DNA from: DASCNA01 sp036011305
GTDB lineage: Bacteria > Verrucomicrobiota > Lentisphaeria > Victivallales > GWF2-38-69
Reading direction: 5' to 3'
Length of the DNA stretch: 35,656 nucleotides
Assembly (NCBI GenBank): GCA_036011305.1
Contig: DASCNA010000279.1
Span: 1-35,656, forward strand
The translations under genes and the position numbers were made by a program. Positions 1 to 8,865 of the stretch are shown one piece after another. The notes beneath the pieces were generated by a model. It saw only the letters and a list, made by a program, of their open reading frames with translations, searched no databases and was not told the origin of the DNA. Numbering within the stretch: position 1 is the first letter of the stretch; each line of letters opens with the position of its first letter.

Positions 1-77
1 TATTATATTATAACGTTATATATAATTTGTTTTATATTAAATTTTGATCATTAAATAAAATTTAAAGGAATGTAAAA

Positions 78-212
78 ATGAAAAGAACTTTTCAACCTTC
101 TAATTTAAAAAGAAAAAGAAAATTAGGTTTCAGAACAAGAATGGCTACTAAAGCAGGCAGAGATATCATAAAAAGACGTCGCGCTAAAGGTAGAAAAAGA
201 ATTTGTGCTTAA
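78..212 (+). CDS. rpmH: 50S ribosomal protein L34
   Basis: Forty-four codons from an ATG preceded by AAAGGAA. The product starts MKRTFQPSNLKRKRKLGFR and ends in a very basic tail (KRRRAKGRKRICA), which is the whole-length signature of L34, a small rRNA-binding protein of the large subunit. It is followed 53 bp later by rnpA, the classical bacterial order rpmH-rnpA-yidD-yidC-jag. The usual upstream neighbour, dnaA/oriC, would lie outside the window. Confidence 0.97.
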   Translation: MKRTFQPSNLKRKRKLGFRTRMATKAGRDIIKRRRAKGRKRICA

Positions 213-265
213 ACTAATTAACGCCTAATACTACAAAATATCTTTTAGATTAAATAATATATTGT

Positions 266-667
266 ATGCAAAAAAGAACATTAAATAATGAAAATTCATC
301 TAAAATACAATATGATTCAAAAGCATTATCAAGTAATAATTCACTGCGCTTAAAATCTGAATTTGATAATGTTCGTAGAAATGGCAAAAAATATGTTAGT
401 AAATATTTTTTGTTAATTTTTACAGATTCTATAGATAATAAATTAAAATATGGGATAATATGTGGTAGGAAATTCAGTAAAAAAGCAGTTACTAGAAATC
501 GCGTAAGGCGGCTAATTAAAGAATCATTCAGGCTCATTAACGCTCAACTTAAAGTGAATCATATTGTTTTCATTCCAAGAAAAAGTATGATCAACTCAAA
601 AATGCAGGATATACACAAAGAAATGATAAATTCCTGTAAAAAAGTTGGATTATGGAAACAAAAATAG
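266..667 (+). CDS. rnpA: Ribonuclease P protein component
   Basis: 133-residue basic protein that assists the RNase P RNA in 5' maturation of tRNAs. It has the family signature around residues 69-88 (GRKFSKKAVTRNRVRRLIKE, the RNR motif) and the upstream pattern 'F..V.R.GKKY'. The N-terminus carries about 20 extra Asn/Ser-rich residues before the conserved LK..EFDNVRR segment, so translation might start later than the ATG given. Its 3' end overlaps yidD by 16 bp, so the two are probably translationally coupled. Confidence 0.94.
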   Translation: MQKRTLNNENSSKIQYDSKALSSNNSLRLKSEFDNVRRNGKKYVSKYFLLIFTDSIDNKLKYGIICGRKFSKKAVTRNRVRRLIKESFRLINAQLKVNHIVFIPRKSMINSKMQDIHKEMINSCKKVGLWKQK

Positions 668-918
668 AAAAAAAGCCTAATATTATATCTCTTTTGTTAA
701 TCGTATTGATAAAAATTTATCAATTTCTTACACCGTGGTTAAATTGCTGTAGATTTACTCCATCATGTTCTCAATATGCAATTGAAGCTATAAGAATGCA
801 TGGTGTGTTTCTGGGTATAATGCTATCAACGTATAGAATTTTGCGCTGTCAGCCATATTGTAGAGGCGGGTATGATCCTGTACCTGATAAAATTAGGTTT
901 AAATTAAATAATAAATAA
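652..918 (+). CDS. yidD: Membrane protein insertion efficiency factor YidD
   Basis: 88-residue protein with the diagnostic cysteine-rich YidD pattern CCRFTPSCSQYAIEAI, then RILRCQPYCRGGYDPVP. YidD is a small membrane-associated helper of YidC-dependent insertion. The start overlaps the end of rnpA; yidC begins 18 bp downstream. A hydrophobic segment near residues 14-28 precedes the cysteine motif, as is usual. Confidence 0.94.
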   Translation: METKIEKKPNIISLLLIVLIKIYQFLTPWLNCCRFTPSCSQYAIEAIRMHGVFLGIMLSTYRILRCQPYCRGGYDPVPDKIRFKLNNK

Positions 919-936
919 ATTTTGGAAAGAAAGTAA

Positions 937-2760
937 ATGTTTAAAAATCTCGATAAAACGACAATTGTAGTAATTGTAATCTGTGTAATATTGCTCTTCT
1001 CATGGGATACTATTTTCGGTCCAAAAGGTCTAGATTTACTTCCGAAAAAACAAACCGCTCAACAAACAAAGGTTGTTAAACCGGAAACAGCAAAGGCTGC
1101 GACTCCATCACTTAAAGCTCCGATTGAAAAATCTAATACTCCAAAATCGGAAGTTGCCAATACAAACAAACAGACAAGTGAAAAAATCAGCAATAATAAT
1201 AAATCAAATACTATAGATTTAGCCGGTTTACAAAAAGAATATCCGCTAGTTTCGTTAACTTCGCCTAAATCATTAATGATATTACATATTAATCCTGCTA
1301 AAGGTTCTATTACTTCTGTAACACTTAAAAATATTTATGATGCTGCAGGTAAAAACAAAGTTGTAATGGATCAGAATATAACACCTGGAGCTCTTTCTGT
1401 AAGTCAGAAAAATGTAAAATGGACATTAGAAAAAGTTTATCCTCCAATAACAAGTAATGATAAATCTCAGCTCACTGTAAAAAGAGAGTTTTCAACAGCT
1501 AATGGAGGAAGCTTTTTATTAACTCAAAACTGGAAAACTGCCAAAGATTATACTGTAGACTATTCGTTTACAATTAAAAATTTATCCAGCAGTAGCTTAA
1601 ACATTAGAGAACTGAATGTCTGGGCCGGTGGCATACGTCCTGTTCACTATTTATCAGGTGATGTTGCAAGAAGTGAATCACATAGAATTGATGTACTGCT
1701 TTCACAAAACAGTGATTTAAAATCTCAAAAAGGTGATTCAAGCGATTTTAATGAATATCAAAATCAATCAATCAAGTGGCTTGCATTATCCGATAAATAT
1801 TTTGCTTGTATTTTAAAGCCTTTGAGCAATAATGGAAATTTTGTAGGAGGTAACTTAAACTTTAGAGATCAGGTTAAGGTTACAGAAAAAGATGGTAAAA
1901 CAGCAAAATATTATCTGATATACTCAGCAGGTATAATTCAGAATGTAAATATAAATGGTAATCAAAGTAATACGTGGAATTTTCAATATTACGTTGGAAC
2001 TAAAGATATAACACTATTGAAAGCATTTGCCCCTGGAGCAACACAAATAATGCACCTGGCATTTATGTTCCTTGAAACTATAGCCCAATGGCTGCTCTAT
2101 CTATTAATATTCATAAAAGGTTATGTCGGCAGTTATGGTTGGGCAATCGTAGTCTTAACAGTATTAGTAAAAGCAGTTTTCTGGCCAATAACGCATAAAT
2201 CTAATGTCTCAATGAAAAAGATGCAGAAGATTCAGCCAATGGTTAAAGAACTGCGAGAGAAATACAAAGATGATAAACAAAAATTAAATGCAAAAACAAT
2301 GGAATTGTATAAAAAGGAAAAAGTTAACCCTTTGGGGGGCTGTCTTCCTATTCTAATTCAAATTCCTGTATTCTTTGCACTATATTGGACTTTAGATGGG
2401 GCAATTGAGCTAAGGCACGCACATTTCTTATGGGCGACAAACCTGGCTGGACCTGATACAATTGGACATCTTTTTGGAATACATATGTTGGCAATAAACC
2501 CTTGGGCCATACTAATGGCGTTATCAATGGTAGCACAGCAGAAATTAACTCCAACAGCTACAGACCCGACACAAGCTAAAATGATGATGTTAATGCCTAT
2601 TGTAATGCTTATCTTCCTCTACAACCTACCATCAGGTTTAACTATGTATTGGACTATAAGTCAGGTAATAAGCGTTATTCAACTGCTTGTTAATAAATAT
2701 TCTGACGATGATAAAAAAGCAGAAAAGAAAAAACAAAAGAAAAAACTCAAAACCGCATAG
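937..2760 (+). CDS. yidC: Membrane protein insertase YidC (OxaA)
   Basis: 607-residue Gram-negative-type YidC. A single N-terminal transmembrane helix (about residues 8-25) is followed by a low-complexity Lys/Thr/Ala/Ser linker (about 35-90), a large periplasmic domain (about 95-365) and the conserved 60-kDa inner-membrane-protein core (about 385-595). The hydrophilic-groove basic residue appears to be Lys412 in TVLVKAVFWPIT, where the E. coli protein has Arg. The cytoplasmic hairpin (SMKKMQKIQPMVKELREKY) and the GLTMYWTISQ segment are typical. The C-terminus is strongly basic, consistent with ribosome docking. Shine-Dalgarno GGAAAG precedes the ATG. The large periplasmic domain supports a diderm host. 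Confidence 0.97.
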   Translation: MFKNLDKTTIVVIVICVILLFSWDTIFGPKGLDLLPKKQTAQQTKVVKPETAKAATPSLKAPIEKSNTPKSEVANTNKQTSEKISNNNKSNTIDLAGLQKEYPLVSLTSPKSLMILHINPAKGSITSVTLKNIYDAAGKNKVVMDQNITPGALSVSQKNVKWTLEKVYPPITSNDKSQLTVKREFSTANGGSFLLTQNWKTAKDYTVDYSFTIKNLSSSSLNIRELNVWAGGIRPVHYLSGDVARSESHRIDVLLSQNSDLKSQKGDSSDFNEYQNQSIKWLALSDKYFACILKPLSNNGNFVGGNLNFRDQVKVTEKDGKTAKYYLIYSAGIIQNVNINGNQSNTWNFQYYVGTKDITLLKAFAPGATQIMHLAFMFLETIAQWLLYLLIFIKGYVGSYGWAIVVLTVLVKAVFWPITHKSNVSMKKMQKIQPMVKELREKYKDDKQKLNAKTMELYKKEKVNPLGGCLPILIQIPVFFALYWTLDGAIELRHAHFLWATNLAGPDTIGHLFGIHMLAINPWAILMALSMVAQQKLTPTATDPTQAKMMMLMPIVMLIFLYNLPSGLTMYWTISQVISVIQLLVNKYSDDDKKAEKKKQKKKLKTA

Positions 2761-2771
2761 GAGAAGCAACA

Positions 2772-3335
2772 ATGACAGAAATATCTGAAAGACCTGAAAA
2801 AGCTTCAACTACATTAGCAACAATGCTGGACTACCTTGGATTAAACGCTAATGTTAAAGCTGAAACAAGAAATGAAAAAATTTTTTTAGTAACAAAATCA
2901 GAAGATGCTGGACGTATTATCGGTAAAAAAGGACAAACTCTTCAGAGTTTAGAACTTTTAGTAAATAGAATGTCAACAAGAAATGATGTTGAATGTCCTT
3001 GGATTTCAATTGAAGTTGACGGTTATTCAATTATGAAAAACAGCCGTAATAGATTTAATTCTAAAGGTCCAGGTAAATTCAATAACAAACACGAAAAAAG
3101 CGGACGTTTCAATAATGATGAAGCAGGAATGGAAAAACTGAAGAAACAAGCACTTGATGCCGCAAAAGAAGTAAACCGATGGGGCGAACCTGTTAAACTG
3201 CGACCAATGAATTCGCATGACAGAAGAATTATTCATATGACTCTTAAAGAAGATAAAGAAATTCAAACAGAAAGTTCTTCTGTTGAAAATAACGACAGAT
3301 TAAAAACAGTTACTATTTCAGTTAAAGAAAATTAA
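2772..3335 (+). CDS. jag: KH/R3H RNA-binding protein Jag (KhpB-like)
   Basis: 187-residue RNA-binding protein. A KH domain with the GRIIGKKGQTLQSLELLVNR loop lies at about residues 50-75 and a C-terminal R3H domain (about 120-165) ends in MNSHDRRIIHMTL, holding the Arg-x3-His signature. The N-terminal Jag_N domain of longer homologues is missing. Residues 90-115 are an Asn/Lys/Gly-rich linker. The gene lies 11 bp after yidC with SD GGAGAA. Homologues partner KhpA and affect cell elongation and division in Gram-positives; the role in diderms is not well defined. Confidence 0.88.
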   Translation: MTEISERPEKASTTLATMLDYLGLNANVKAETRNEKIFLVTKSEDAGRIIGKKGQTLQSLELLVNRMSTRNDVECPWISIEVDGYSIMKNSRNRFNSKGPGKFNNKHEKSGRFNNDEAGMEKLKKQALDAAKEVNRWGEPVKLRPMNSHDRRIIHMTLKEDKEIQTESSSVENNDRLKTVTISVKEN

Positions 3336-3352
3336 TTATATATATATATGAT

Positions 3353-3430
<78 letters not shown>

Positions 3431-3445
3431 TCTATTTTAAAAAAG

Positions 3446-4015
3446 ATGCATGCAGCTAACTCTAAGAAACGTCTACGTTCATTTATAGCCTTCACTTTAC
3501 CATCTGATATAATAACTCTCTGTACGGACCTAAAAAATAACTTAATTAAGAATAACGTACAGGCAAAATGGACCAAAAAGGAAAACCTTCATATTACTAT
3601 TAAATTTCTAGGCAATGAACAAGAAAAAAACTTACTGGAATACACAGATATATTATCAACCTGTAATCTTGATTTAAGTTTAATCAAGTTTAAAACAGAT
3701 ATAATTAGAACTTTCAGTCAGCGATCCAAGATCCTTTTTTTGAATATTACTGACAATCAATATACTGCGCAAAAAAATGTAAAAACTATATTAGAAAAAA
3801 TAGAACATAATGAGTCTGATAATAATTGGGTACCGCATATAACAATTGGACGTTTCAGAAACAATAAAGAGAAAAATTCATTTCTAAAAAGAGATACTAT
3901 TCAGGCAGAAAACTTATTATTTAAACCCGAAAGCATTAGTATTTTTACAAGCACATTAACAAATTCAGGCCCAATATATAAACATTTTAGCAAAATAGCT
4001 CAAATTCATGAATAA
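3446..4015 (+). CDS. thpR: RNA 2',3'-cyclic phosphodiesterase (2'-5' RNA ligase family, ThpR)
   Basis: 189 residues with the two HxTx motifs of the 2H phosphoesterase family: HITI at residues 49-52 (followed by KFLG) and HITI at 131-134 (followed by GRF). The conserved N-terminal RSFIAF strand is also present. Family members open or form 2'-5'/2',3'-cyclic phosphate ends on RNA. The start is uncertain because there is no strong Shine-Dalgarno and the tRNA ends 15 nt upstream. Its last 8 bp overlap selA, implying coupling. Confidence 0.9.
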   Translation: MHAANSKKRLRSFIAFTLPSDIITLCTDLKNNLIKNNVQAKWTKKENLHITIKFLGNEQEKNLLEYTDILSTCNLDLSLIKFKTDIIRTFSQRSKILFLNITDNQYTAQKNVKTILEKIEHNESDNNWVPHITIGRFRNNKEKNSFLKRDTIQAENLLFKPESISIFTSTLTNSGPIYKHFSKIAQIHE

Positions 4016-5405
4016 CAAAAACTTAAGAAATATTCCATGTATTGATAAATTACTTGAAGATGAAAGCATTCATGGATTTTACAGAAAATATAATAGTATG
4101 ATAATATCTGCTATAGTGAAAAATTATATTTCTGAATATAGACATAATTTGATAAATAATGTCTGTAAAGATAAAACCTATAGAGAAATTGTTGAAGATA
4201 TTCTAATAGAAATAAAACTTCTTAGTACACCAAAGCTTAAACCTGTAATTAATGCTACCGGAATTATTCTGCATACTAACCTTGGGAGAGCACCTTTAGC
4301 TTCTCTATCTACAGATAAAATCGATAAGATACTTACAAATTACTGTAATCTTGAATTTGATCTTTCTACAGGAAAAAGAGGTTCGAGACATGATCATATT
4401 ACAGATTTGATGAAATATATTACAGGTGCAGAAGATGCAGTTTTAGTAAACAACAATGCTGCGGCAATTATTTTAGCATTAAAGACACTTTCAAATGGAA
4501 AAGAAGTTATTATTTCAAGAGGTGAACTAATAGAAATTGGAGGTTCATTCCGAATCCACGAAATAATTGAAACTTCAGGTGCTATAATCAAAGAAGTAGG
4601 CGCAACAAACAAAACTCATCTTTCAGATTATGAAAAAGCTATTACTGAAAATACTGGAATAATTTTTAAAGCACATAAATCAAATTACAGCATTAACGGA
4701 TTTTCAAAAGAAATTTCCATAAATGAACTATCTAAACTATGTAACAAATATAATATACCTCTGATACATGATATAGGCTCAGGCTTATTATATAAAATGC
4801 CCTCTATATATTTAAGTGATGAACCTGATGTTTCTACTTCTATAAAACTGGGAATAGATCTAGTTACATTCAGTACTGATAAACTCATGGGAGGCCCACA
4901 GGGAGGAATCATAGCGGGGAAAAAAAAATATATAGATCAGTTAAAAAAATCACCGCTTATGAGAGCATTAAGGCCTGGGAAAATTACAATATCGATACTG
5001 GCTTCTCTTTTAATAGATTACATTGAATCAGAAAAACCACCTATAATTGAGCAGTTGTCAACATCTTTGGAAAATCTAAATTCTAAAGCGAAACTACTAT
5101 CTAAATCACTTTCTGAATCATGTATATGCAATAACATAATTCCAACTAAAGCTGAATGCGGAGGTGGAACATTACCTAACATATCTATTAATAGTTATGC
5201 AGTTCAAATAACTGAATACACTCCTAAAAAGATAAAATTAGATAAAAATAATTCAAAAACCTTATACAACCTATTATTGGCTAAAGAAACTCCTATAGTT
5301 TCAATGATTAGAAAAGGCAGTATAATTTTGGATATATTGGCACTTGACAGCAATAACTTCAGTTATATTTCGAGAGCCATATCTGAATGCTTCAAAAGAC
5401 TTTAA
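4008..5405 (+). CDS. selA: L-seryl-tRNA(Sec) selenium transferase SelA
   Basis: 465-residue PLP enzyme that converts Ser-tRNA(Sec) to Sec-tRNA(Sec) using selenophosphate. Visible family signatures are NATGIILHTNLGRAPLA, the EFDLSTGKRGSRHDHI block, the NNNAAAIILAL segment, HDIGSGLL, and the PLP-lysine motif FSTDKLMGGPQGG with Lys292 as the expected Schiff-base residue. Length matches bacterial SelA. It overlaps thpR by 8 bp and converges head-on with trpF with no gap. selB, selC and selD are not in the window. It implies selenocysteine use in this organism. Confidence 0.96.
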   Translation: MNNKNLRNIPCIDKLLEDESIHGFYRKYNSMIISAIVKNYISEYRHNLINNVCKDKTYREIVEDILIEIKLLSTPKLKPVINATGIILHTNLGRAPLASLSTDKIDKILTNYCNLEFDLSTGKRGSRHDHITDLMKYITGAEDAVLVNNNAAAIILALKTLSNGKEVIISRGELIEIGGSFRIHEIIETSGAIIKEVGATNKTHLSDYEKAITENTGIIFKAHKSNYSINGFSKEISINELSKLCNKYNIPLIHDIGSGLLYKMPSIYLSDEPDVSTSIKLGIDLVTFSTDKLMGGPQGGIIAGKKKYIDQLKKSPLMRALRPGKITISILASLLIDYIESEKPPIIEQLSTSLENLNSKAKLLSKSLSESCICNNIIPTKAECGGGTLPNISINSYAVQITEYTPKKIKLDKNNSKTLYNLLLAKETPIVSMIRKGSIILDILALDSNNFSYISRAISECFKRL

Positions 5406-6086
5406 TTATAAAATATTATAGCCAACATTTCTGAGTATTTTAAATAATCTTATAATCAATTTATGATCTTTATTACCTGGAGTTTTTTCAACTCCTGAAC
5501 TTAAATCAATCCCAAATGGAGATGTACTAGTAATTGCTTCAATTACATTATCAGGCGTGATTCCTCCTGCCAGAATAGCCGGTTTTGTTAAGTTGTTTAT
5601 AATTGTTTTAGCTAACCCCCAATCAACAGTTTTACCAGTTCCTCCATAAACTTTATCATCAAAGGCATCAATTAAAAACATATCTATATTACATGCAGTA
5701 GATTTTTTTATATTTTCTAAACGGTTTTCTTTAACAGCTTTCCATTTTTTGATTTCTTCATTACAAAATTTATTATTCAGAGTTAATGAGAATTCATTGA
5801 TATAATCATCTGATTCATCTCCATGAAACTGTATTGTATTAATACCTGAATTTATAGAATCAATTATATTCACATGTTCATCATTTACAAAAACACCAAC
5901 TCTTTTAACATTAGGATACAAATCACTTAGCTTATTGGATATTTTATCAATCTTAGTATTAGCTATAAATCTCTTACTTTTAGGATATTTTATAAAACCA
6001 ATAGCTGACGCCCCATTATCACAGGCACATAATGCATCATCAAGATTTGTTATTCCACAAATTTTAATTAAAAAATCTCTACTCAT
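5406..6086 (-). CDS. trpF: Phosphoribosylanthranilate isomerase TrpF
   Basis: 226-residue TIM-barrel enzyme of tryptophan synthesis. Motifs: KICGIT with the catalytic Cys near the N-terminus, IQFHGDE, DAFDDKVYGGTGKTVDW with the catalytic Asp, LAGGITPDNV, and the phosphate-binding GIDLSSGVE. It stands alone here without other trp genes. Its stop codon abuts the selA stop codon, so the two genes are convergent with no intergenic space and transcripts must read into one another unless termination is intragenic. Confidence 0.96.
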   Translation of the reverse strand: MSRDFLIKICGITNLDDALCACDNGASAIGFIKYPKSKRFIANTKIDKISNKLSDLYPNVKRVGVFVNDEHVNIIDSINSGINTIQFHGDESDDYINEFSLTLNNKFCNEEIKKWKAVKENRLENIKKSTACNIDMFLIDAFDDKVYGGTGKTVDWGLAKTIINNLTKPAILAGGITPDNVIEAITSTSPFGIDLSSGVEKTPGNKDHKLIIRLFKILRNVGYNIL

Positions 6087-6230
6087 ATATAATCCTCTTA
6101 ACTGGTATTTAATAAATTTCTTTATTTAAAAATAGACCGATTAGTATATAATATACAAATAAAAAATATGATTAAGATATATTATCTTTTAGATTTTATT
6201 TTAATAATAAAATAGCCATCTGGATAAAAT

Positions 6231-7676
6231 ATGATTGAGATTTCATCATTTGTACATATTATTTATGCGATTTTATCTGTCGTATTCATTGTCATGGTGA
6301 TCTTAGCAATATTCTACAAAAAAAAGTACAATTCCATCAAAAGTTCATTTCATTTAACTAAACAGAAAAATGAAGAAATAAATGACTTTATGAAATGTTT
6401 CTCTGAGACACTAAGCAATACTCTCAAATTAAATGAAGTTTATACATCTATTGCCATACATATTTCAAATATTATTGATGCAAAAAGTATTTGTATATAT
6501 GAGCTCGAAGAGGATGGTTATCTACACTCAGTAGGATTTACAGAACAGTATCCTCCTCTACAGTGTTCATCTGGCTTTAAGCTTTCTAAACCGCGATATG
6601 CAATGGATTCTGTCAAACATGAAAAAATTAAATTAGGTGAAGGAATTATTGGAGAGACAGCAGCAAAAAAAGAAGGTTTATTTCTACCTGATGCTTCTAC
6701 CGATATCAGATTGGAATCTGCCAGCAATGTCATTCTGATTAATACTTTGATAGCTCTCCCAATGATGATGAAAGATGAAGTTGTAGGTGTTATTTGTGCA
6801 ATAAACACTAAATCAAATAAACAATTTAATACCACTCAATATGAGTCATTGGAAGCTATGACAAAATTGGTGTCACTGATACATAAAATTATAAAATCAT
6901 ATTCAGATTTCACAAAGCAGCAGAGAATTTCACAAGAGTTGGATTTTACACGTCTTTTGCAGACTTCACTGTTACCAAGAAAATTCCCTACATGGAAGCC
7001 ATTTGTAATACATGCTTTTACAAGGTCTGCAAAAGAGGTAAGTGGTGATTTTTATGACTTTGTAGAAATAGATAAGAACAGGCTTCTTGTTGTTTTGGGC
7101 GATGCCAGTGGAAAAGGAATACCTGCCTGTATGGTAATGGCCATGACTAGAAGTTTTATCAGGGCTAATGCTGAAAGATTTACTACTCTAAGAGAAATGC
7201 TCGATGAATTAAATACTAATTTATACAGAGATACAGATGAAGGAAGATTTACTACACTTTCCTGCTGCCTACTGGATAAAAAAGAAAAAACTGTAGAGTT
7301 TGCCAGAGCAGGACACACCGAGTTGCTAATTTTTTCTTCCAAACAGAAAATTAGAAAAGTTAGACCCCACGGATCTGCATTAGGATTGCTACCTCAAAAT
7401 ATAGCAGGAAGCTTCGATTCATTTACCTTTACATTTAAACCTTATTATTCAATGATTCTTTATTCAGACGGCATTGTCGAAGCTATAAATTCTAAAAATA
7501 AAGAATTCGGTTTAGAGAAACTTGAAAATATATTCTATGAATCCTGCATAAGAAAAAACACTCCAAGTAAATGTGCGGAAAAAATATTAAGAAATCTTGA
7601 TGAATTTTCTTCAGAGCAGGAAAGATATGATGATCAGACCATGGTAATTATAAGTCATAAAAATTCTTTTATTTAG
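6231..7676 (+). CDS. Membrane-anchored GAF-domain PP2C/SpoIIE serine phosphatase (RsbU-type)
   Basis: 481 residues: an N-terminal transmembrane helix (about 7-28), a short coiled segment, a GAF domain (about 55-220) and a SpoIIE/PP2C phosphatase domain (about 235-478). The metal-binding core is visible as SGDFYDF, VLGDASGKGIPACMVMA, ARAGHTELLIF, LYSDGIVEA and DDQTMVII. Family members dephosphorylate anti-sigma-factor antagonists in partner-switching pathways. No STAS-domain or anti-sigma kinase gene is adjacent, so its partner is unknown. It is monocistronic and converges with coaB. The GAF ligand cannot be predicted. Confidence 0.92.
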   Translation: MIEISSFVHIIYAILSVVFIVMVILAIFYKKKYNSIKSSFHLTKQKNEEINDFMKCFSETLSNTLKLNEVYTSIAIHISNIIDAKSICIYELEEDGYLHSVGFTEQYPPLQCSSGFKLSKPRYAMDSVKHEKIKLGEGIIGETAAKKEGLFLPDASTDIRLESASNVILINTLIALPMMMKDEVVGVICAINTKSNKQFNTTQYESLEAMTKLVSLIHKIIKSYSDFTKQQRISQELDFTRLLQTSLLPRKFPTWKPFVIHAFTRSAKEVSGDFYDFVEIDKNRLLVVLGDASGKGIPACMVMAMTRSFIRANAERFTTLREMLDELNTNLYRDTDEGRFTTLSCCLLDKKEKTVEFARAGHTELLIFSSKQKIRKVRPHGSALGLLPQNIAGSFDSFTFTFKPYYSMILYSDGIVEAINSKNKEFGLEKLENIFYESCIRKNTPSKCAEKILRNLDEFSSEQERYDDQTMVIISHKNSFI

Positions 7677-7695
7677 CAAACAATGTTCAAAGAAA

Positions 7696-8325
7696 TCAAT
7701 ATTCAGCTATTATTTTTAGAATATTTTCGGCAAGTTCCTTTTTTGACATTAATCCAAACTCAATTTCATCACCATTTTTTGACAGCATAGTAACGCTATT
7801 GTCATCAGTCATAAAACCAGGATTCACTCCTCCGACTTTATTTGCGATAATCCAGTCAAGTTTTTTCTTTATAAGTTTACCTTTAGCATATTCAATCACA
7901 TTATCAGTTTCAGCTGCAAAACCAACAAGTATTTGCCGGTCAGTAACTTTTTCGCTTAATTCCAGCAAGATATCCTTTGTTCTTTCCATGTAGATAACTA
8001 GATCTCCAGGTTTTTTTTTAAGCTTATGATTATTTATTTCTTTGGGTCTATAATCTGCTACAGCGGCAACCATAATAATAACATCATAATTAGTATAGTT
8101 ATCCATAACTGCAGAGTACATTTCAGCAGCACTTTCCACCTGAATAGATTCAACACCGTCAGGTACAGTTAAATTGGTTGGCCCGCTGATTAACTTGACT
8201 TCGCCACTAAAACTTTTAGCAGCCTCTGCCAAAGCATATCCCATTTTACCGCTTGAGTAATTAGTTAGAAATCTAACAGGATCAATTTTTTCTCTCGTTG
8301 GACCGGCAGTAATTAAATATTTCAT
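7696..8325 (-). CDS. coaB: Phosphopantothenate-cysteine ligase (stand-alone CoaB)
   Basis: 209 residues equivalent to the C-terminal half of bifunctional CoaBC; it joins cysteine to 4'-phosphopantothenate in coenzyme A synthesis. Motifs: ITAGPTREKIDPVRFLTN, NYSSGKMGYALA, VAAVADYRP, the KLKKK loop, LVGFAAET and IIANKVGG. The ATG overlaps the coaC stop as ATGA, giving tight coupling. Most bacteria encode one fused CoaBC; separate enzymes are known from streptococci and enterococci. Confidence 0.95.
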   Translation of the reverse strand: MKYLITAGPTREKIDPVRFLTNYSSGKMGYALAEAAKSFSGEVKLISGPTNLTVPDGVESIQVESAAEMYSAVMDNYTNYDVIIMVAAVADYRPKEINNHKLKKKPGDLVIYMERTKDILLELSEKVTDRQILVGFAAETDNVIEYAKGKLIKKKLDWIIANKVGGVNPGFMTDDNSVTMLSKNGDEIEFGLMSKKELAENILKIIAEY

Positions 8326-8864
8326 TGTTTGCTAAGCAGAGTATTAATTTCTTTATAAATAGTTTCAGGATCACTCATTTTCCCAGTTCCTTCGGTACCA
8401 CAGGCTAAATGACCAGTTGCAGGGCCAACAAATAAAACACCTAATTCTACCAGTGATTTATAATTTCTTTTAACTATAGGATTATTCCACATATTAGTAT
8501 TCATAGCAGGTGCTAATACTGTTTTACCGGTGTGAGATAATGCAAAAGTAGTTAAAGCATCATCAGCAATACCATTTACGTATTTCCCCATAAAATTAGC
8601 AGTACATGGTGCTACAACAAATAAGTCAGCTTTTTCAGCAAGCTCTATATGACCAGGTTTCCAATCAGGAATTGTCCATAAATCTGTAACTACTCTATTT
8701 TTTGACAGTGTGAAAAAAGCCTGTTCAGTTATAATTTTTCTAGCTGCTTCTGTCATAATTACGTTTACATCAACACCAACTTTGACGAGCATACTTGTCA
8801 AATCAACAGCTTTATATGCCGCGATTGAGCCTGTCACTCCAAGAACAACAACCTTGTTACTCAC
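8322..8864 (-). CDS. coaC: Phosphopantothenoylcysteine decarboxylase (stand-alone CoaC)
   Basis: 180-residue flavoprotein of the HFCD family, the second half of the split CoaBC. Visible catalytic features are His72 (KPGHIELAE), the APCTANFMGKYVNGIADD FMN-binding segment, the substrate motif PAMNTNMW (119-126) and the redox Cys155 in GHLACGTEGTGKM. It lies one base after gmk and overlaps coaB by 4 bp. Length is that of monofunctional CoaC, not a broken CoaBC. Confidence 0.95.
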   Translation of the reverse strand: MSNKVVVLGVTGSIAAYKAVDLTSMLVKVGVDVNVIMTEAARKIITEQAFFTLSKNRVVTDLWTIPDWKPGHIELAEKADLFVVAPCTANFMGKYVNGIADDALTTFALSHTGKTVLAPAMNTNMWNNPIVKRNYKSLVELGVLFVGPATGHLACGTEGTGKMSDPETIYKEINTLLSKQ

Positions 8865-8865
8865 T

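Noticed and set aside
1..77. Origin of replication upstream of rpmH
   Set aside because: The gene order suggests oriC may be near and TATAACGTTATA is palindromic, but no DnaA-box cluster is visible in the 77 bp available.
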